Origin: Siphonodentalium dalli
Taxonomy: Eukaryota > Mollusca > Scaphopoda > Gadilida > Siphonodentaliidae
DNA: 64,000 nucleotides
Assembly (NCBI GenBank): GCA_032622095.1
Contig: CP136067.1
Span: 173,510,556 to 173,574,555, forward strand
Reading direction: 5' to 3'
Of this stretch, positions 9,822-20,762 are shown one piece after another. Each line of letters begins with the position of its first letter. Position 1 is the stretch's first letter. The notes beneath the pieces are model-generated. The model had not been told where the DNA came from, searched no databases, and saw nothing but the letters and a program-made list of their open reading frames with translations. A program made the translations under genes and the position numbers.

Positions 9822-12565
9822 GCATGAAATTGATACGTTGAACTCAGTTATCCAAAGGTGTCTGTATGTTGCTTCAAAACTAGGTCAGAAATATTTATTG
9901 TTGACAGTCGATCAAGCATTGTACTTCAAGCTGATGGATTTAAAATGGTCTATTCCAGAATACAGGACAATCCTGATCCCACTCTTAGGGGGACTTCATA
10001 TTTCAATGAACTTCCTGAAAGTGATTGGACAGCATATTGCTGGTTCTCGTGTGTCTGACATATGGATCAGCACAAACTTGCTAGGTCAGGGGGCAGCTGA
10101 GAGTGTTTTGTCTGGAAACAAATATAACAAGGGAATGAGGGTCCAAAAGATGACATATCAAGCTCTGTGGAGAATGTTTATACCAGATTTCCTAGCGTTT
10201 GTACAAAATGTGACACCGGCTATTTACATATCGCCTCTGAACTTGGAAAATGTATGGACGATGTTTCCCACTTTGTTGAGCTACTTTTCGCCAGTGATGT
10301 CGGAAGTGTGTTGGACAGGATTGGTATTCACCTACCTGATTCTGATAATCCCAACGCTGCTTTCTGGTGGAACTACATGGGTTTAGTCTCGATATTTTTG
10401 ATGTTCACTAAATCAATTCGCACGGGAGATTTGGATCTTTATTTGTATGCATTTGGTTGCATGCTGCAATGGTTATTTCGATACGACCATACCAACTACG
10501 CAAGGTGGGGTTCCGTTTATTTAGCGAAATGCGACAGTTGCCATCTGATGTATTGTCAGAATTCCAAAAAGGTAATTTCGTTGTTAAAGGATCTGATGGA
10601 GCATTTGTACAAGTCGATCCTGGTCATAGTCAAGAATGGCTAAACGCAATTGGCAAGCGTAGTGGTGGTATAGTTGGGATAACAAAAACAAAAAGTGCTC
10701 TGACCAGGTGGACCCTCATAAAATATGCGCACTCAACTGTTCTCTGACACTCGGGAAATGATCGGCGTAAATGTGGACAGTACTGCCATTCACAAAGAGA
10801 ACAGCAAAGCCCGAAGACTTTATGAAACCATTTCTGAGGATTCATTATTTGACTGTTATCGAAGATTGTTCACACCAACTGACACATCGGACGACCGACC
10901 TGCTCTTTATAATATATTTACGAAAGACATTGCATCACACGAAATGGAGACATCTGTTCTGAATGTCCAAAGTCTTGGTCAAGACAAACTGGACGATTTT
11001 ATCGAACAAAGGCTTATGAGCATCGACTCGGAAATCATTCCAGATGACCGAGCAAAGGTAGAATTTCGCGATGTCTTATCAAAGAACAATGCTCTGACAT
11101 TTGCTTCACTATATATTGTGAAATTCACGAGTGCCAATGTAGCGAAACAGGCTGTTGTGAAGGCAGATCGCAGTGAATTACATCGTCTTGTAGTTGCCCT
11201 TCATGCCGGCAAGGGCAGTCAACTTGCAAAATGTTTTTACAATATGAATCCATGCCTGTTCCATTTGCATTATGCGAGACAAATAAAACACTTCGAAATG
11301 GAAACAAAGCCATGCTTAGTGATGCTCTGATCGAGAAACATCAACATGCCTAACAACAATCACACCATCTCCCCGTGCAGGTATTGCCATTGACGGTCAG
11401 GCCCTTGTTGTGGCCATAGGTAAACCGGAAAAGGTAAATACATTTGGAGATTTGGCCGATGTATTCCCAGTGTGCGTGTTGAAGAAGGGCGAAGGCTATG
11501 TCAGGATTGTAGTGGTCGACATATACTCGGACACATCTATAAGACTGCCACCAGATCGAGAAGAAGTCGCAATGTACCATTGATCCGAAGGAAATAAAAA
11601 AATCGTGATGTTCCCATCCCACAAAATTGGAAAAGTTTCATTTTGTTGTCTGACAAAGTCATATTTGAATGGTTTCTTGTCTCGAGAACTTGTTACCAAA
11701 GCGAAAACAGAAGGTGTTGCTGTTGTTGTTGCAGGGGGGTCCCAGAAGATTGCAGAGTAGATTGTTCGGTAGATGGAAGTCTTGAAAGGGTTAGAGTCTA
11801 ATCACGAAGAGGCTGACACTAGACTTATCCTTCATTCACTTGATGCCAGCATGGGTGCAATCTGAAACAAGTTATTGTGGTAAGTAGGGATATCGATGTC
11901 CTAGTGTTATTGCTTGGTTACCTAGACAAATTTCCTGCAGATTGTGATGTGTTCATGATGGCTGGAACTTCCAAAAGCCCTAAAATTATACCCATCAGGG
12001 ATGTTGCCACCCAAATACCGAGCGACGCTCTGAACTATATTCTTGCGTTTCATGCTTTAACGGGGTGTGATATATGGGGTGTCTAAACGATCCGCATGGA
12101 AGATTTACCTGGAATATTGTGAACTCTTAAAGGATATAAATATTGCAATATCCACTGAAACAATTGAAAGTGCTGAACATTTTGTATGCAAGTTGTATGG
12201 AGTTTCCGATGCAAAACTCAACAATGCAAGATTCATGATGTTCCCTCGGACTGAATCTCATGAAAAGCTTCCACCAACCAGTGACTCATTTCATTACCAC
12301 CTTTTGAGAACAAACTACCAGGTTTTTGTTTGGAAACAAGCAACCATTCCTGTGCAAACATTACCGGATCCATCGACAATTGGATGGAAAGAAGACAATG
12401 TTCGATTAGATCATGATGTTACTAGAACCCATTCCAAAATCATGTCTCGAAATAATCAAATGTGGGTGCAAGAAGAAGTGTGTAACAGCAAGGTGTACAT
12501 ACAGAAAATCAGAGTTACCATGTACACCACTCTACAATTGTGGAACTGACTGCAATAATACATAA
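9822..12565 (+). pseudogene. Degenerate gene of an invertebrate multi-copy family (EADTRL / FHALTGCD)
   Basis: One long coding region broken by at least six frame changes. Recognisable pieces in order: IQRCLYVASKLGQK and DQALYFKLMDLKW (about 9845-9950); LGGLHISMNFLKVIGQ (about 9985); SHFVELLFASDVGS and FWWNYMGLV (10270-10390); YDHTNYARWG (about 10480); FVVKGSDGAF and RSGGIVGITKTKSAL (10576-10710); KARRLYETISED (10808); VPFALCETNKTLRNGNK (about 11260); NHEEADTRLILHSLDA (11800); VSRDIDVLVLLLGYL (11880); AFHALTGCD (12048); KRSAWKIYLEY; PPTSDSFHYHLLRTNY (12270); and a Cys-rich tail KCGCKKKCV... ending at a stop at 12563-12565. I recognise the order from uncharacterised multi-copy invertebrate proteins; the acidic EADTRL and DIDVLVL motifs recall PIN/FEN-like nucleases, but that is unproven. 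N-terminal part seems missing. Function unknown. Confidence 0.75.
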
Positions 12566-12659
12566 GGCTTTTTGTGACCATTTTTGCCTTTATGATGGCA
12601 AATAATGTCGCATTGGGTGTTGATGAACCAGTTTCATAATACTACTGATGATTTTCGAA

Positions 12660-13225
12660 TATTTAACTGATTATTATATCGGCCATTTTGAATTGTCATT
12701 TTAGGTCAGAAATAATTATTTGTCGAGTTGCCAACATTGTTTTTTGGAATCAGATTACAAATAACATTTAGGCACTACTGTCTAAAGGCCTCTAAGCCAT
12801 TTGAGGGATATATTTCCGGCATACTTCACTTACTGCCATTTAAGACCGCAATAATTTATAAAATTTGGGGTTTTTTTTTTTTCATTTTTGGGCATAAATT
12901 GGGTTAAATGTCAAACATGGTCACTTTAAATTACCACATATGTGCTGTGTATAGTGTCTCACAATTCGTTCGAAAGTACGGAAATGCATAATATTCAAAT
13001 GTCTTAGAACATATAACAGTAAACGAAAATCTAGACTTTGTTCTGATGGCGGCCAGTTTGAATTTTCATTTTGGGTCAGAAATAATAATTTGTCGACTTG
13101 CCAACATTGGTTTTTGAAATCAGTATAAAAAATACCATTAGAAACAATTCTCAAAAGCTTCTGAAAGAAAAATGCCCGCACCTTTCACTTTTATTCCATT
13201 TCGAACCTGACTATATATAACTTAT
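12660..13225 (+). repeat. Duplicated tail behind the degenerate gene
   Basis: The segment with GGTCAGAAATAATTATTTGTCG and TTGCCAACATTG near 12710 recurs near 13075, followed in both by similar text up to TTCACTT...CCATTT. Two units about 370 bp apart, diverged. Non-coding; looks like a duplicated 3' untranslated or flanking segment. Confidence 0.65.
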
Positions 13226-13423
13226 GTAAGAGAATGCACTGGCACAGGGCGTTTAATGATGCACCAGCCCATCCAGCTCCCGTCATGAAAGGGTTAATGG
13301 TGGTTTTATGGTGTCAGATCGGACAGGTCATCATTAAGAATTACTCACATCTATTTATATAACGTAAGGTCATGAACTTACGATGGGTTTCTATTCTGAC
13401 GTACATGCATATTGTTATTCTAG

Positions 13424-13546
13424 GCGCCAGAGTGTGGAGATACACTAATTCCGAAGACTTTACCATCACGATTTCCGGAGAAACCACACGCTGCCCTCAC
13501 AATGCAGAAGCGCAAGGGTGCCAGAAGTCGGCTCTATTTGTTTGGG
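13424..13546 (+). CDS. MMP-like gene, second hemopexin blade, exon with a frame change
   Basis: Acceptor TATTCTAG before 13424; phase 1 entry joins the 8209 donor to read FFFKG then ARVWRYT, the classic start of a blade. The other blade features are in the next frame: IPKTLPSRFPEKPHAALT and SRLYLFG, with a possible donor GTTGGT after 13546 in phase 0, which fits the next exon. So frame +1 carries the blade start and frame +2 the remainder. The blade is about six residues short between WRYT and PKTL, where GY would be expected, so a deletion of about 20 bases (3n+2) near 13445 would explain both the shift and the loss. It is either a disabling mutation, making the locus a pseudogene, or an assembly or sequence error. 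The weak donor is a second doubt. Confidence 0.6.
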
Positions 13547-14149
13547 GTTGGTTTATTTAAACATATATTATTCTTGACCAGTCTTCTGACACCTCTCGGA
13601 CCACAACAGCTCGGGATATCGGTTGGGTTTATGCTGTTTTGGGCCGAGTCCCACCCTTTACTCTTCTGTAACAGACTTTCATTGAAAGACAGACTATACA
13701 TTTGCACGTGGATCCATGGCATTCATGTGAACCTCTGAATGTGACTGATCATCTGACATGTCTGCGATTAATCCCTCTTCAAAATGATATACCATTTACC
13801 GTGATATATATAAAAAAGGCAAATCGAAATTCTCTGGGAAACAAAGCCTTGTTTACAAATAAATATCGATGCTTTGACATTCAGCGGACCTCTGATATAC
13901 GCATGTTTGATATCATCGTGCGTGGTAAAGACTGTCCTCTGTGTACATATAGACAGAGCTTCCATTTGACCTAATCCGAAGACATACAAGCAAGATAACT
14001 CCCGCCCACGATTCTGGACGTAAAATATGTTACATAGAAGAGCAACGGGCGGAACTCAACCCAACCGATATCCCAACCGATATAGCGTGAAATTTCTAGT
14101 TAGGACTTCACCTGCAGCGAAGTATATTATTAAGGAACATATAATAACT

Positions 14150-14310
14150 AAGAAATATATTGCCCGTGTTATTGTTTCGACTTTATAAGGTTCCCTGTCA
14201 AAACTTCAAAAAGTTCCCCGGTTTTGTACTGGTGGAATATGATCGATACGGGCGTTAGACAGGTGGAATATGATCGATACGGGCGTTAGCCAGAGTAGAG
14301 ATTCATGGCA
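14150..14310 (+). repeat. Partial copy of a foldback repeat, with a short tandem duplication
   Basis: Contains TTTTGTACTGGTGGAATATG and GGGCGTTAGCCAGAGTA, matching the right end of the element at 51575-52260. A unit of about 35 bases ending GATCGATACGGGCGTTAG is present twice. Confidence 0.65.
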
Positions 14311-14436
14311 TGCTTTTGTATGATACGAATGACGGTGATTGCAAGTATTTTTTCATTTTCTTTTTTCTGGAAAGCGGAAAATTGGCTTAGGAAATCCTGA
14401 ATTATTTAGTGTCAACTATGGCCGAGTAACTTTTAA

Positions 14437-14924
14437 CCCTTTCATGACGGGAGCTTCCTCATATTTTGCGAAACCCTATGCCAGTGCATTCTCTTATATA
14501 GATCGTCTCGCACATATAAGATAATGCATTGGCAGAACAAATTTTATATTATTTTTTATAATTGTTAAAGAATGTAAGAAAAAAATAAAAAAAATGATCA
14601 AAAATTGTTAAATAATGTAAGAAATAATGATAAAAAATTATAAAAAATTGTTAAAGAAAGTAAGAAAAAAATGATAAAAAAAAAAATGATAAAATTGTTA
14701 AAGAATATAAAAAAAATTCTAAAAAATTGTTCAAGAATGTAAGAAAAGTTAACAACGAAAATGATAAAAATTATTAAAAAATGTAAGAAAAAATATAAAA
14801 AATTGTTAGGCCAATGCATTCTCTTATATATGCGAGGCATCCTATGGTCGACTCGCATATATTAGAGAATGCATTGGCACCGGGTCTTTAATGTTGCGAC
14901 AGCGCAGCTCCCGTCGTGAAAGGG
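14437..14924. mobile_element. TTAA MITE, CCCTTTCATGACGGGAGC family
   Basis: Ends CCCTTTCATGACGGGAGC and GCTCCCGTCGTGAAAGGG, with TTAA on the left (14433-14436) and TTTA on the right, one change from a TTAA duplication. Inner palindromic cores with CCAGTGCATTCTCTTATAT at both sides enclose an AT-rich centre made of repeats of AATGTAAGAAAAA and AAAATTGTTAA. No coding content: the Phe-rich minus-strand open frame at 14598-14858 is an artefact of this AT-rich repeat. It is the short counterpart of the 9641-13293 element. Confidence 0.85.
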
Positions 14925-15897
14925 TTTATTCACTTGATACCATTCTCAGAACAATCTCCGTGAATTCCATTATTCACTCAGCACTTGATACTTTCTTTGG
15001 CTGATTTTGAGATTGATTCCCGATACAGTTTAATGGAGTTCTCTCTAGTTCGTGACTGTCGCAGATTTGGTTAATATTCATTGTTTTCATTAGTTTAATC
15101 GCCACAATATTCAGACAGACGCATGTTTGTCCTCGAATTCCAATCATTACGATTTCCATGGAGTGTCAAATTAAGAATAACGACGACAGATGTTTGTTTC
15201 TGTAGAAATAATTATTCTCGGGTTATCGGATACTGTATGGACTATGAATATTCTATAAGATTGTTCCATCAGGGACATGACTATACTAAATGGTCTTCGT
15301 TGATGAGGGGGTACGAATGACATGAACTTTCAAACTGTTGAGAATTCAGTTGGGAGTGCGATCGGTCACAGCTGACGCGAACGAAGTAATTTTCTACACC
15401 GAATGTGGTTACCTGCCATTTATATGCCGGTAAATACACCCATATCGGCATTATTTTAATCTCAAATACGCTCTATATGAGCGTAGATGTGTGCACGAAA
15501 ACGAAAACGTATGTTCATATTACAAATACGTCCGTATCGGGCGTATTTGATGCACCCCCCCCCCCCCCATACGAAACACGCCCATATTAGCATTATTTAA
15601 TCTAATTTTTTTCATCGACACGAGTCACGAGATTCACGCTCTTTATAGTGTGGTTTCACTGCGGCCCGCGCCATTCATCGGAATAACCGGTATACGTTCA
15701 TTCTGGACTTATTTCAAAATCGACTGTTTTAGAGGCAAAATTTGCTTTCAAAAAGAGCGTAATTAAGATTCAAATAACGCCAATATGTGCGTATCTGGGT
15801 TTTCGAAATACGTCAAATATGAATCTATTTTAATGACGATGGTCCATGGTCCTATTTGACACCAAAATGGTAAAATTTTCTAAGCAATTTTTCAATT
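14925..15897. other. Intron-like stretch, no exon recognised
   Basis: Between MMP-like exons. A direct repeat with CGCCCATATTAGCATTATTT-like units near 15430 and 15580, and a poly-C tract near 15555. No coding frame I can support. Confidence 0.4.
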
Positions 15898-17058
15898 TAA
15901 AGACATATGATGGACTTGTTCGGGTGCTTAAAATTGATAAGTTAGTACTCAGGCGGTATGCCAACTCGAGGAAAGTAGAATTCTACTAACATGCCGAAAA
16001 TTTCAAAGAAATCGACCATACCACTCCATAGAAACATCGTCTAAACTACGCCCGATAGTAAATAATTACATCTCGATTCGGGACGCAACTATCGGCGACA
16101 ATTTAAGCCCCGGTTCCATATTCCCGATTTTCTGTCCCGAATTAGTATATTCGGCACAAATTCGGGACCAGACCAAATCGGTAGCATTCGAGAGAATTCT
16201 GGACGAGTTTTATTCCAAAAAGCCGCCGAACTGATGCCGAATTATGACAAAATTTAATCGTCCCGAACATTGCCGAGTATTCCAGAATGCTTCCGAATAT
16301 CTTCCCGAATGATCGAGAATTATCCCGAACTTTCGTGCGAGTGGCTGCCAAATTGCCCAGATTACTACCGAATTGTTGCCGAATACCCCGAATCAATGCC
16401 GAACTGGTACCGAATTGATGCCGAATAGATACCGAATTGGTATTCAATTGCTGCCGAACGTCCCGAATCGATGCCGAATTTTGCAGATACACCGGATGTC
16501 AGTATAAAAGCAGCCATACATGGCGAATTTGGGAATAACCTACCGAATACTGCCGACTACTCCAGAATATCCACCCGAATATTGTCGAATACTGACGACT
16601 ACTCCCGAATAGGTGCCGAATTGCTCCCGAATTTCTCCCGACGATTTACAAATCGGGAGCGATTCGGCTTGGTTCCCGATAGTTTTGTACATTTCAAAAC
16701 TGTCGGGAGCGAGTCCAGAATTGTCCCAAATCGACCCCGATAGCACCGATATCCCCGATCATGTTCGGGGGTAAAATTTCACTGTCCCGACTCGTCCCGA
16801 ATTTACTCCACGATTTTTGCAAAATTATGATTCGGGAGTCATTCGGGAACATTCGGGGTGGGAAATCGGGGATATGGAACCGGGGCTTAACACAAATGAT
16901 TTCGCCATGCACCGAAAGTCATTGCATTTAATTAATATATAAGAATGGCGGTGTATATATTCAATTTGGATTAATATTCGTAACAAATAACTACTTTGAG
17001 AAATATTATTCTCAATTTCTATGTGATCACCCTACCGGAATGTTTCACATCACTTTAA
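15898..17058 (+). repeat. Dispersed repeat split by a TTAA element
   Basis: 15898-16106 plus 16891-17058 align end to end with the uninterrupted copy at 37507-37879 (shared words: GTACTCAGGCG, AACTACGCCC, TTACATCTCGATTCGG, TTTGGATTAATATTC, GTGTTTCA or TGTTTCA near the end). The break corresponds exactly to the insertion at 16107-16886. Confidence 0.85.
16107..16886. mobile_element. TTAA MITE with internal CCGAAT minisatellite
   Basis: Ends GCCCCGGTTCCATATTCCCGA and complement, TTAA outside both ends (16103-16106 and 16887-16890). The empty-site copy at 37507-37879 has CTAA once at this place, supporting a TTAA target duplication. The interior is a loose tandem repeat of TGCCGAAT and CCCGAAT words in one half and their partial complement in the other, so the element is a large imperfect hairpin. 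The open frames inside (Ser, Arg, Asn-rich) are products of the repeat. Confidence 0.85.
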
Positions 17059-17333
17059 ACCAAGCTAAAGAAAAATAAAATAATTCTTTCATCACCATCA
17101 TTCGTATCACACAGTCATCGCGAAAATGCACAAACTCATCCCCGATCGGTAATATACACCGAAAACGATGACAAAAACTCATAATTTAGAATTATTTTAA
17201 TTATTTTCTGCTATAAAATCGTACATATTGTGGTTTAATGGTGTTAAATTGGAATGATATCTTTGAGAAAACGAAATTGGTGTGCGATCGATCCGGCCTA
17301 TCCTAAACAAATCTCTATATAACTTAATTACAG

Positions 17334-17485
17334 CGAGATAAGTACTGGGAGTGGAACTTTGAAACAGAGCGGATAATCGGCGGCTATCCATTGTTAATCA
17401 AAAAGTATTGGCATGGAGTCCCTGATGGCGTCGAGGCTGCAGTCACGTGGTATGACGGATTCCAATATTTCTTTAAAGGCAAAAA
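17334..17485 (+). CDS. MMP-like gene, exon for third hemopexin blade
   Basis: Acceptor TTAATTACAG before 17334 and donor GTAAGT after 17485; phase 0 entry, phase 2 exit. Translation: RDKYWEWNFETERIIGGYP, then LLIKKYWHGVPDGVEAAV, then TWYDGFQYFFKGK. It is a full hemopexin repeat: DKYWxxN strand, GGYP turn, WxGVPDxVEAA strand and closing FQYFFKG. It joins in phase 0 with LYLFG of the previous exon. The exon is clean, with no stop or shift, so it shows no decay of its own. The next exon must start with one base completing a codon that begins AA. Confidence 0.8.
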
Positions 17486-18239
17486 GTAAGTGTAATCTTG
17501 ATACAAATATAATATTTCCTAGTGTGTGTATAGATGTGTAAATATTTAACTTTTATCTTTTCGTATGTTTACTGTCCCAAGAGATATACTAGAACTCAAC
17601 TGCTCCACCCCCACATCAAACCAGTCTTAAATCCAAGTTTCACGAAAATCCATTAATCTATTTGCATGGGTTGGAAAGTGTGCAACTAACTATAAAAATA
17701 TGCTAATGTTGGCCTAAAACAACGATTCCCTACTAATTAATGATTGTAAAATCGAACAATGAGAACAATTTCAACCGGTATGTAGTGTAAAAAAATCCAA
17801 CAAATGTCGTGTGAGTCATGAAATTTCCAACTTTTGAAAAATGTTACCCCCTCCACCTTGTCGCCACTCCCCTGTACATATTGACAGCTGCATTACCAAT
17901 ATACAAGTAACCCCATAAAAGAAAACAAGGTAAGTCTTCATCGCTGGTACAGGTTCGGATTGCTTTGCTTCTTGCTAGGTTGGATCCACTCCATACACAG
18001 TAGGCAAAAACCTACTGTGTATGGGCAAATAGTAATCTACTTACAAACTCACAAACCCTACATACGCTCTTCGGCGGAATTACAGCATACAAAAGTGAGT
18101 TGTAGGAGAGGGCTGATAGCCTTTTCAAATATTCCCAGTTATCATCCCAAACTCCAAACATATCAATATATAAGTAAATCGGTGAGTCAGTGGTATGTAT
18201 GTACACGTAGATTGACTGTTTGCAATTATGAAATCATAT

Positions 18240-18628
18240 CGGATTTTTTTTACCCTGTGCCAATGCATTCTCTTATATATGCGAGTCGACCATAGGTCGC
18301 CTCGCATATATAAGAGAATGCATTGGCCTAACAATTTTTTACAATTTTAATAATTTTTTCTTGTATTCTTTAACAATTTTATAATTTCACCCATACAGAG
18401 CCCCAGACAAACATGAGCAGACGACACTCTTCTATGTGCTTCTATATATGTGTGGGGCTCCCTGCAGGGTAATGGATGTTTTTTATTTTATGTCTAAAAA
18501 ATTGTAAGAAACATTTATTTAAAAATAAGGATAAAAAATTGTTAGGCCAATGCATTCTCTTATATATGCGAGGCGACCTATGGTCGACTCGCATATATAA
18601 GAGAATGCATTGGCATAGGGTAAAAAAA
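18240..18628. mobile_element. TGTGACCCGCC-family MITE copy, outer ends lost
   Basis: Runs from GGATTTTTTTTACCCTG to CATAGGGTAAAAAAA. Both palindromic cores and the GAGCAGACGACACTCTTC interior are present, the outer TGTGACCCGCC arms are not. It lies just before the candidate exon at 18670. Confidence 0.75.
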
Positions 18629-18669
18629 ATGGAATGGAAGAACTTGATTGCAAATATATTTCCCCACAG

Positions 18670-18754
18670 ATTGGAATTAGATCTGGTCCTGGAGGTTATA
18701 CATTTAGAAATTCGAAGTTATATTATATCTCCCCCTATGACGATTACCCTCTAG
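18670..18754 (+). CDS. Candidate last exon of the MMP-like gene (alternative A)
   Basis: Good acceptor (TTTCCCCACAG before 18670). In the phase required by the exon ending at 17485 it reads LELDLVLEV... and stops at 18752-18754. LELD could replace the LEFD-like strand that opens the last blade in some MMPs. A different frame of the same stretch reads YTFRNSKLYYISPYDDYP and VGKCAKN, which has a Cys at about the place of the last MMP Cys but needs another acceptor (after GAATTAG) to be in phase. Neither is convincing, and it competes with the exon at 19544. Confidence 0.25.
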
Positions 18755-19194
18755 TGGGGAAATGTGCAAAAAATATAAAAGTCTGTTTAAACATCAACAT
18801 CAAGACGAACATGAAGAAATAGATATTTTTTGTTATTATATTTATTAGTGATAGTTCTCAAATAACAAAATATTACGTGTTGAAACCAGTTTTATGTAAA
18901 CAAAACTGTTACAGTGATTTGTCAACACACATCGCTCATCATGTAGTAAGTTAAAATATTTTAGTCTGAATATGATTTTCAGAATATTTGCCAATACTTT
19001 GAAATTTTCAAATGTTTAAATTACATTTGGTATCTTTTCTCAATATCCTGTATTTTTTATGGATCTGAAAATAAAGCCCACAACAATAAACGTTTAACAT
19101 TGTTCACATTAATAAAAAGTCATTATCCAATGCGAGTGCTTTATATCCCTTTAAAGATGTATAGATCTTCATCACAAGTTTTATATAGTTCCTG

Positions 19195-19290
19195 GAGTGT
19201 AAAATAATAAATATGAATCGAAGCTGCCTGTTCGGAAACGCTTCTATCAATTAATATTGATTTTATTTCGATTGTTTCTGGTATAATACA
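19195..19290 (+). repeat. Solo arm of the 33641-34108 MITE
   Basis: Shares AATATGAATCGAAG, GCCTGT, CGGAAACGCTTCTATC and AATTAATATTGATT with the arms at 33641-33740 and, inverted, 34010-34108. Confidence 0.7.
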
Positions 19291-19368
19291 TATATGTATA
19301 TACAACCTTTCGGGACAGTTTTCGGGTTCTTTTTAGAACAGAAACGTCAGAAGCATTCGCAGCGTAGC

Positions 19369-19443
19369 ACGAGGGAGCACTCTATTTTACTAGCACTCTC
19401 CATCAAGAGGGATAACTCTATTTTACTAGCACTCTCCATCAAG
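19369..19443 (+). repeat. Two-copy 36-bp direct repeat
   Basis: CTATTTTACTAGCACTCTCC occurs twice, 36 bases apart. Short local duplication. Confidence 0.85.
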
Positions 19444-19543
19444 ACAAATAGATTAAGACATTTTGCAGGAATCAACAACTTTATTATGCCTTTACAGATA
19501 ATATACCCAAATCTTAATTATTATTTTTTTTCGTTTTTCACAG

Positions 19544-20054
19544 AAAAGGATATTTATATCGGGTATATGATAAAAATTATGTTGTTGTAATTGTGCCCCG
19601 GAATAGATACACTTTCTTTACAGATTATTTCGTTCGTTCACAGGTACAGGAAGTTCCACAAGTACTACAAAACATCCATGAAAACTCAGGTATCCGCGCC
19701 ATCCTGGCTGGGGGGAGAGTGCGGATCCGCGGGACAGGACTCACTACCGGTACCAAAGAGACGCGAATCTGGACAAGGGGCATAATCACAAAGGCCGTAA
19801 ACACAAGGGGAATAACCACGGATCAGAGTCTAGGCGTCATTGGTGATTTCACAAAAATAGACCAACATGTTGAATCGCAGGTCACAGGGTGCCGTTGGTT
19901 GGTTCGACAAGGGCACATCGAACTTCTGCGATTAGACGGTGGGTGGACGAGCGCCAACAATTCAGTGATACCAGGGACAAATGGATTATTGTTTCATTTG
20001 ATGAACAACACGACTGTGGAACTGTTCCTTGCTTCCAGTGATAGGTCGTTTTGA
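19544..20054 (+). CDS. Probable terminal exon, phase-compatible with the MMP-like gene (alternative B)
   Basis: Very strong acceptor (long T-rich tract, TTTTTCACAG before 19544). Entered after the AA of the exon ending at 17485 it reads KKGYLYRVYDKNYVVVIVPR, then NRYTFFTDYFVRSQ, and stays open for about 170 codons to a stop at 20052-20054. The region from 19640 is clearly more GC-rich than its surroundings, as exons usually are. The first part could be the last blade (YLYRVYDK like YxYRFDEK), but the final WxGC of MMPs is absent. The rest (GIRAILAGGRVRIRGTGLTT, then HIELLRLDGGW) has no domain I recognise. A donor-like GTACAGG after 19641 could end the exon early. The AATAAA at 20203 fits a transcript end. 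Confidence 0.45.
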
Positions 20055-20202
20055 CTACGCGTTTCTTGCAATCAGCAACCGATCAAATTTATGATGTCAT
20101 GTTAATTGACGTGTTGTGGTGTTAGACGTGTGATCTCTCTTCTCGTATAATGTACGAGTTGCACCCATTCTATAACGCCCATGGACAGGAACATACGTCA
20201 CC

Positions 20203-20208
20203 AATAAA
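20203..20208 (+). promoter_or_regulatory. Candidate polyadenylation signal
   Basis: AATAAA 150 bases behind the stop of the preceding open frame, followed by a T-rich stretch (TCTCTTTAGTCTTTG). Consistent with the 3' end of the + strand gene; a single AATAAA is weak evidence in AT-rich DNA. Confidence 0.4.
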
Positions 20209-20302
20209 GTCTCTTTAGTCTTTGAGGTTTTGATTTTAAATACCAAACACCTCACCCATTTAATAGATCTTCGTATAAGCACATAGGCTTCTATTGAACA
20301 TA

Positions 20303-20762
20303 TGTGACCCGCCATATCAACTCCAGTCGTAAGTCGGGATTTTTTTTTACCCTGTGCCAATGCATTCTCTTATATATGCGTCTCTTATATAGGTCGCCTC
20401 GCATATATAAGAGAATGTATTGGCCTAACAATTTTTTACAATTTTAATAATTTTTTCTTGTATTCTTTAACAATTTTATAATTTCACCCATACAGAGCCC
20501 CAGACAAACATGAGCAGACGACACTCTTCTATATGCTTCTATATATGTGTGGGGCTCCCTGCAGGGTATTGGATGTTTTTTATTTTATGTCCTAAAAATT
20601 GTAAGAAACATTTATTTAAAAAAAATGATAAAAAATTGTTAGGCCAATGCATTCTCTTATATATGCGAGGCGACATATGGTCGACTCGCATATATAAGAG
20701 AATGCATTGGCACAGGGTAAAACAATCCCGACTTACGACTGGATTTGATATGGCGGGTCACA
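20303..20762. mobile_element. TGTGACCCGCC-family MITE, full length
   Basis: Most complete copy. Outer arms TGTGACCCGCCATATC (20303) and complement ending 20762; then CGTAAGTCGGGATTTTTTTT; then palindromic cores CCCTGTGCCAATGCATTC on both sides; AT-rich centre with GAGCAGACGACACTCTTC and TGTGGGGCTCCCTGCAGGG. Left flank TA, right flank TT. Non-coding. Confidence 0.85.

Larger units (their letters stand above)
9641..13293. mobile_element. Long TTAA-flanked element carrying a degenerate gene
   Basis: Left end TTAA (9637-9640) then CCCTGTCATGAGTGGAGC; right end AGCTCCCGTCATGAAAGGG then TTAA (13294-13297). These ends match the 488-bp MITE at 14437-14924. Inside the left end, 9680-9821 repeats the MITE interior (the palindromic core and the CTTGACCTTGTAA link); inside the right end, about 13220-13293 repeats the last part of the MITE. 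Between them lie the pseudogene at 9822-12565 and a duplicated non-coding tail. TTAA duplication with CCC...GGG ends is known for piggyBac-type elements, but the enclosed gene does not look like a piggyBac transposase. Whether gene and ends belong together is inference. Confidence 0.65.

Noticed and set aside
16142-16746. Open frames on both strands rich in Arg, Ser and Asn
   Set aside because: They arise from the CCGAAT words inside the TTAA MITE.
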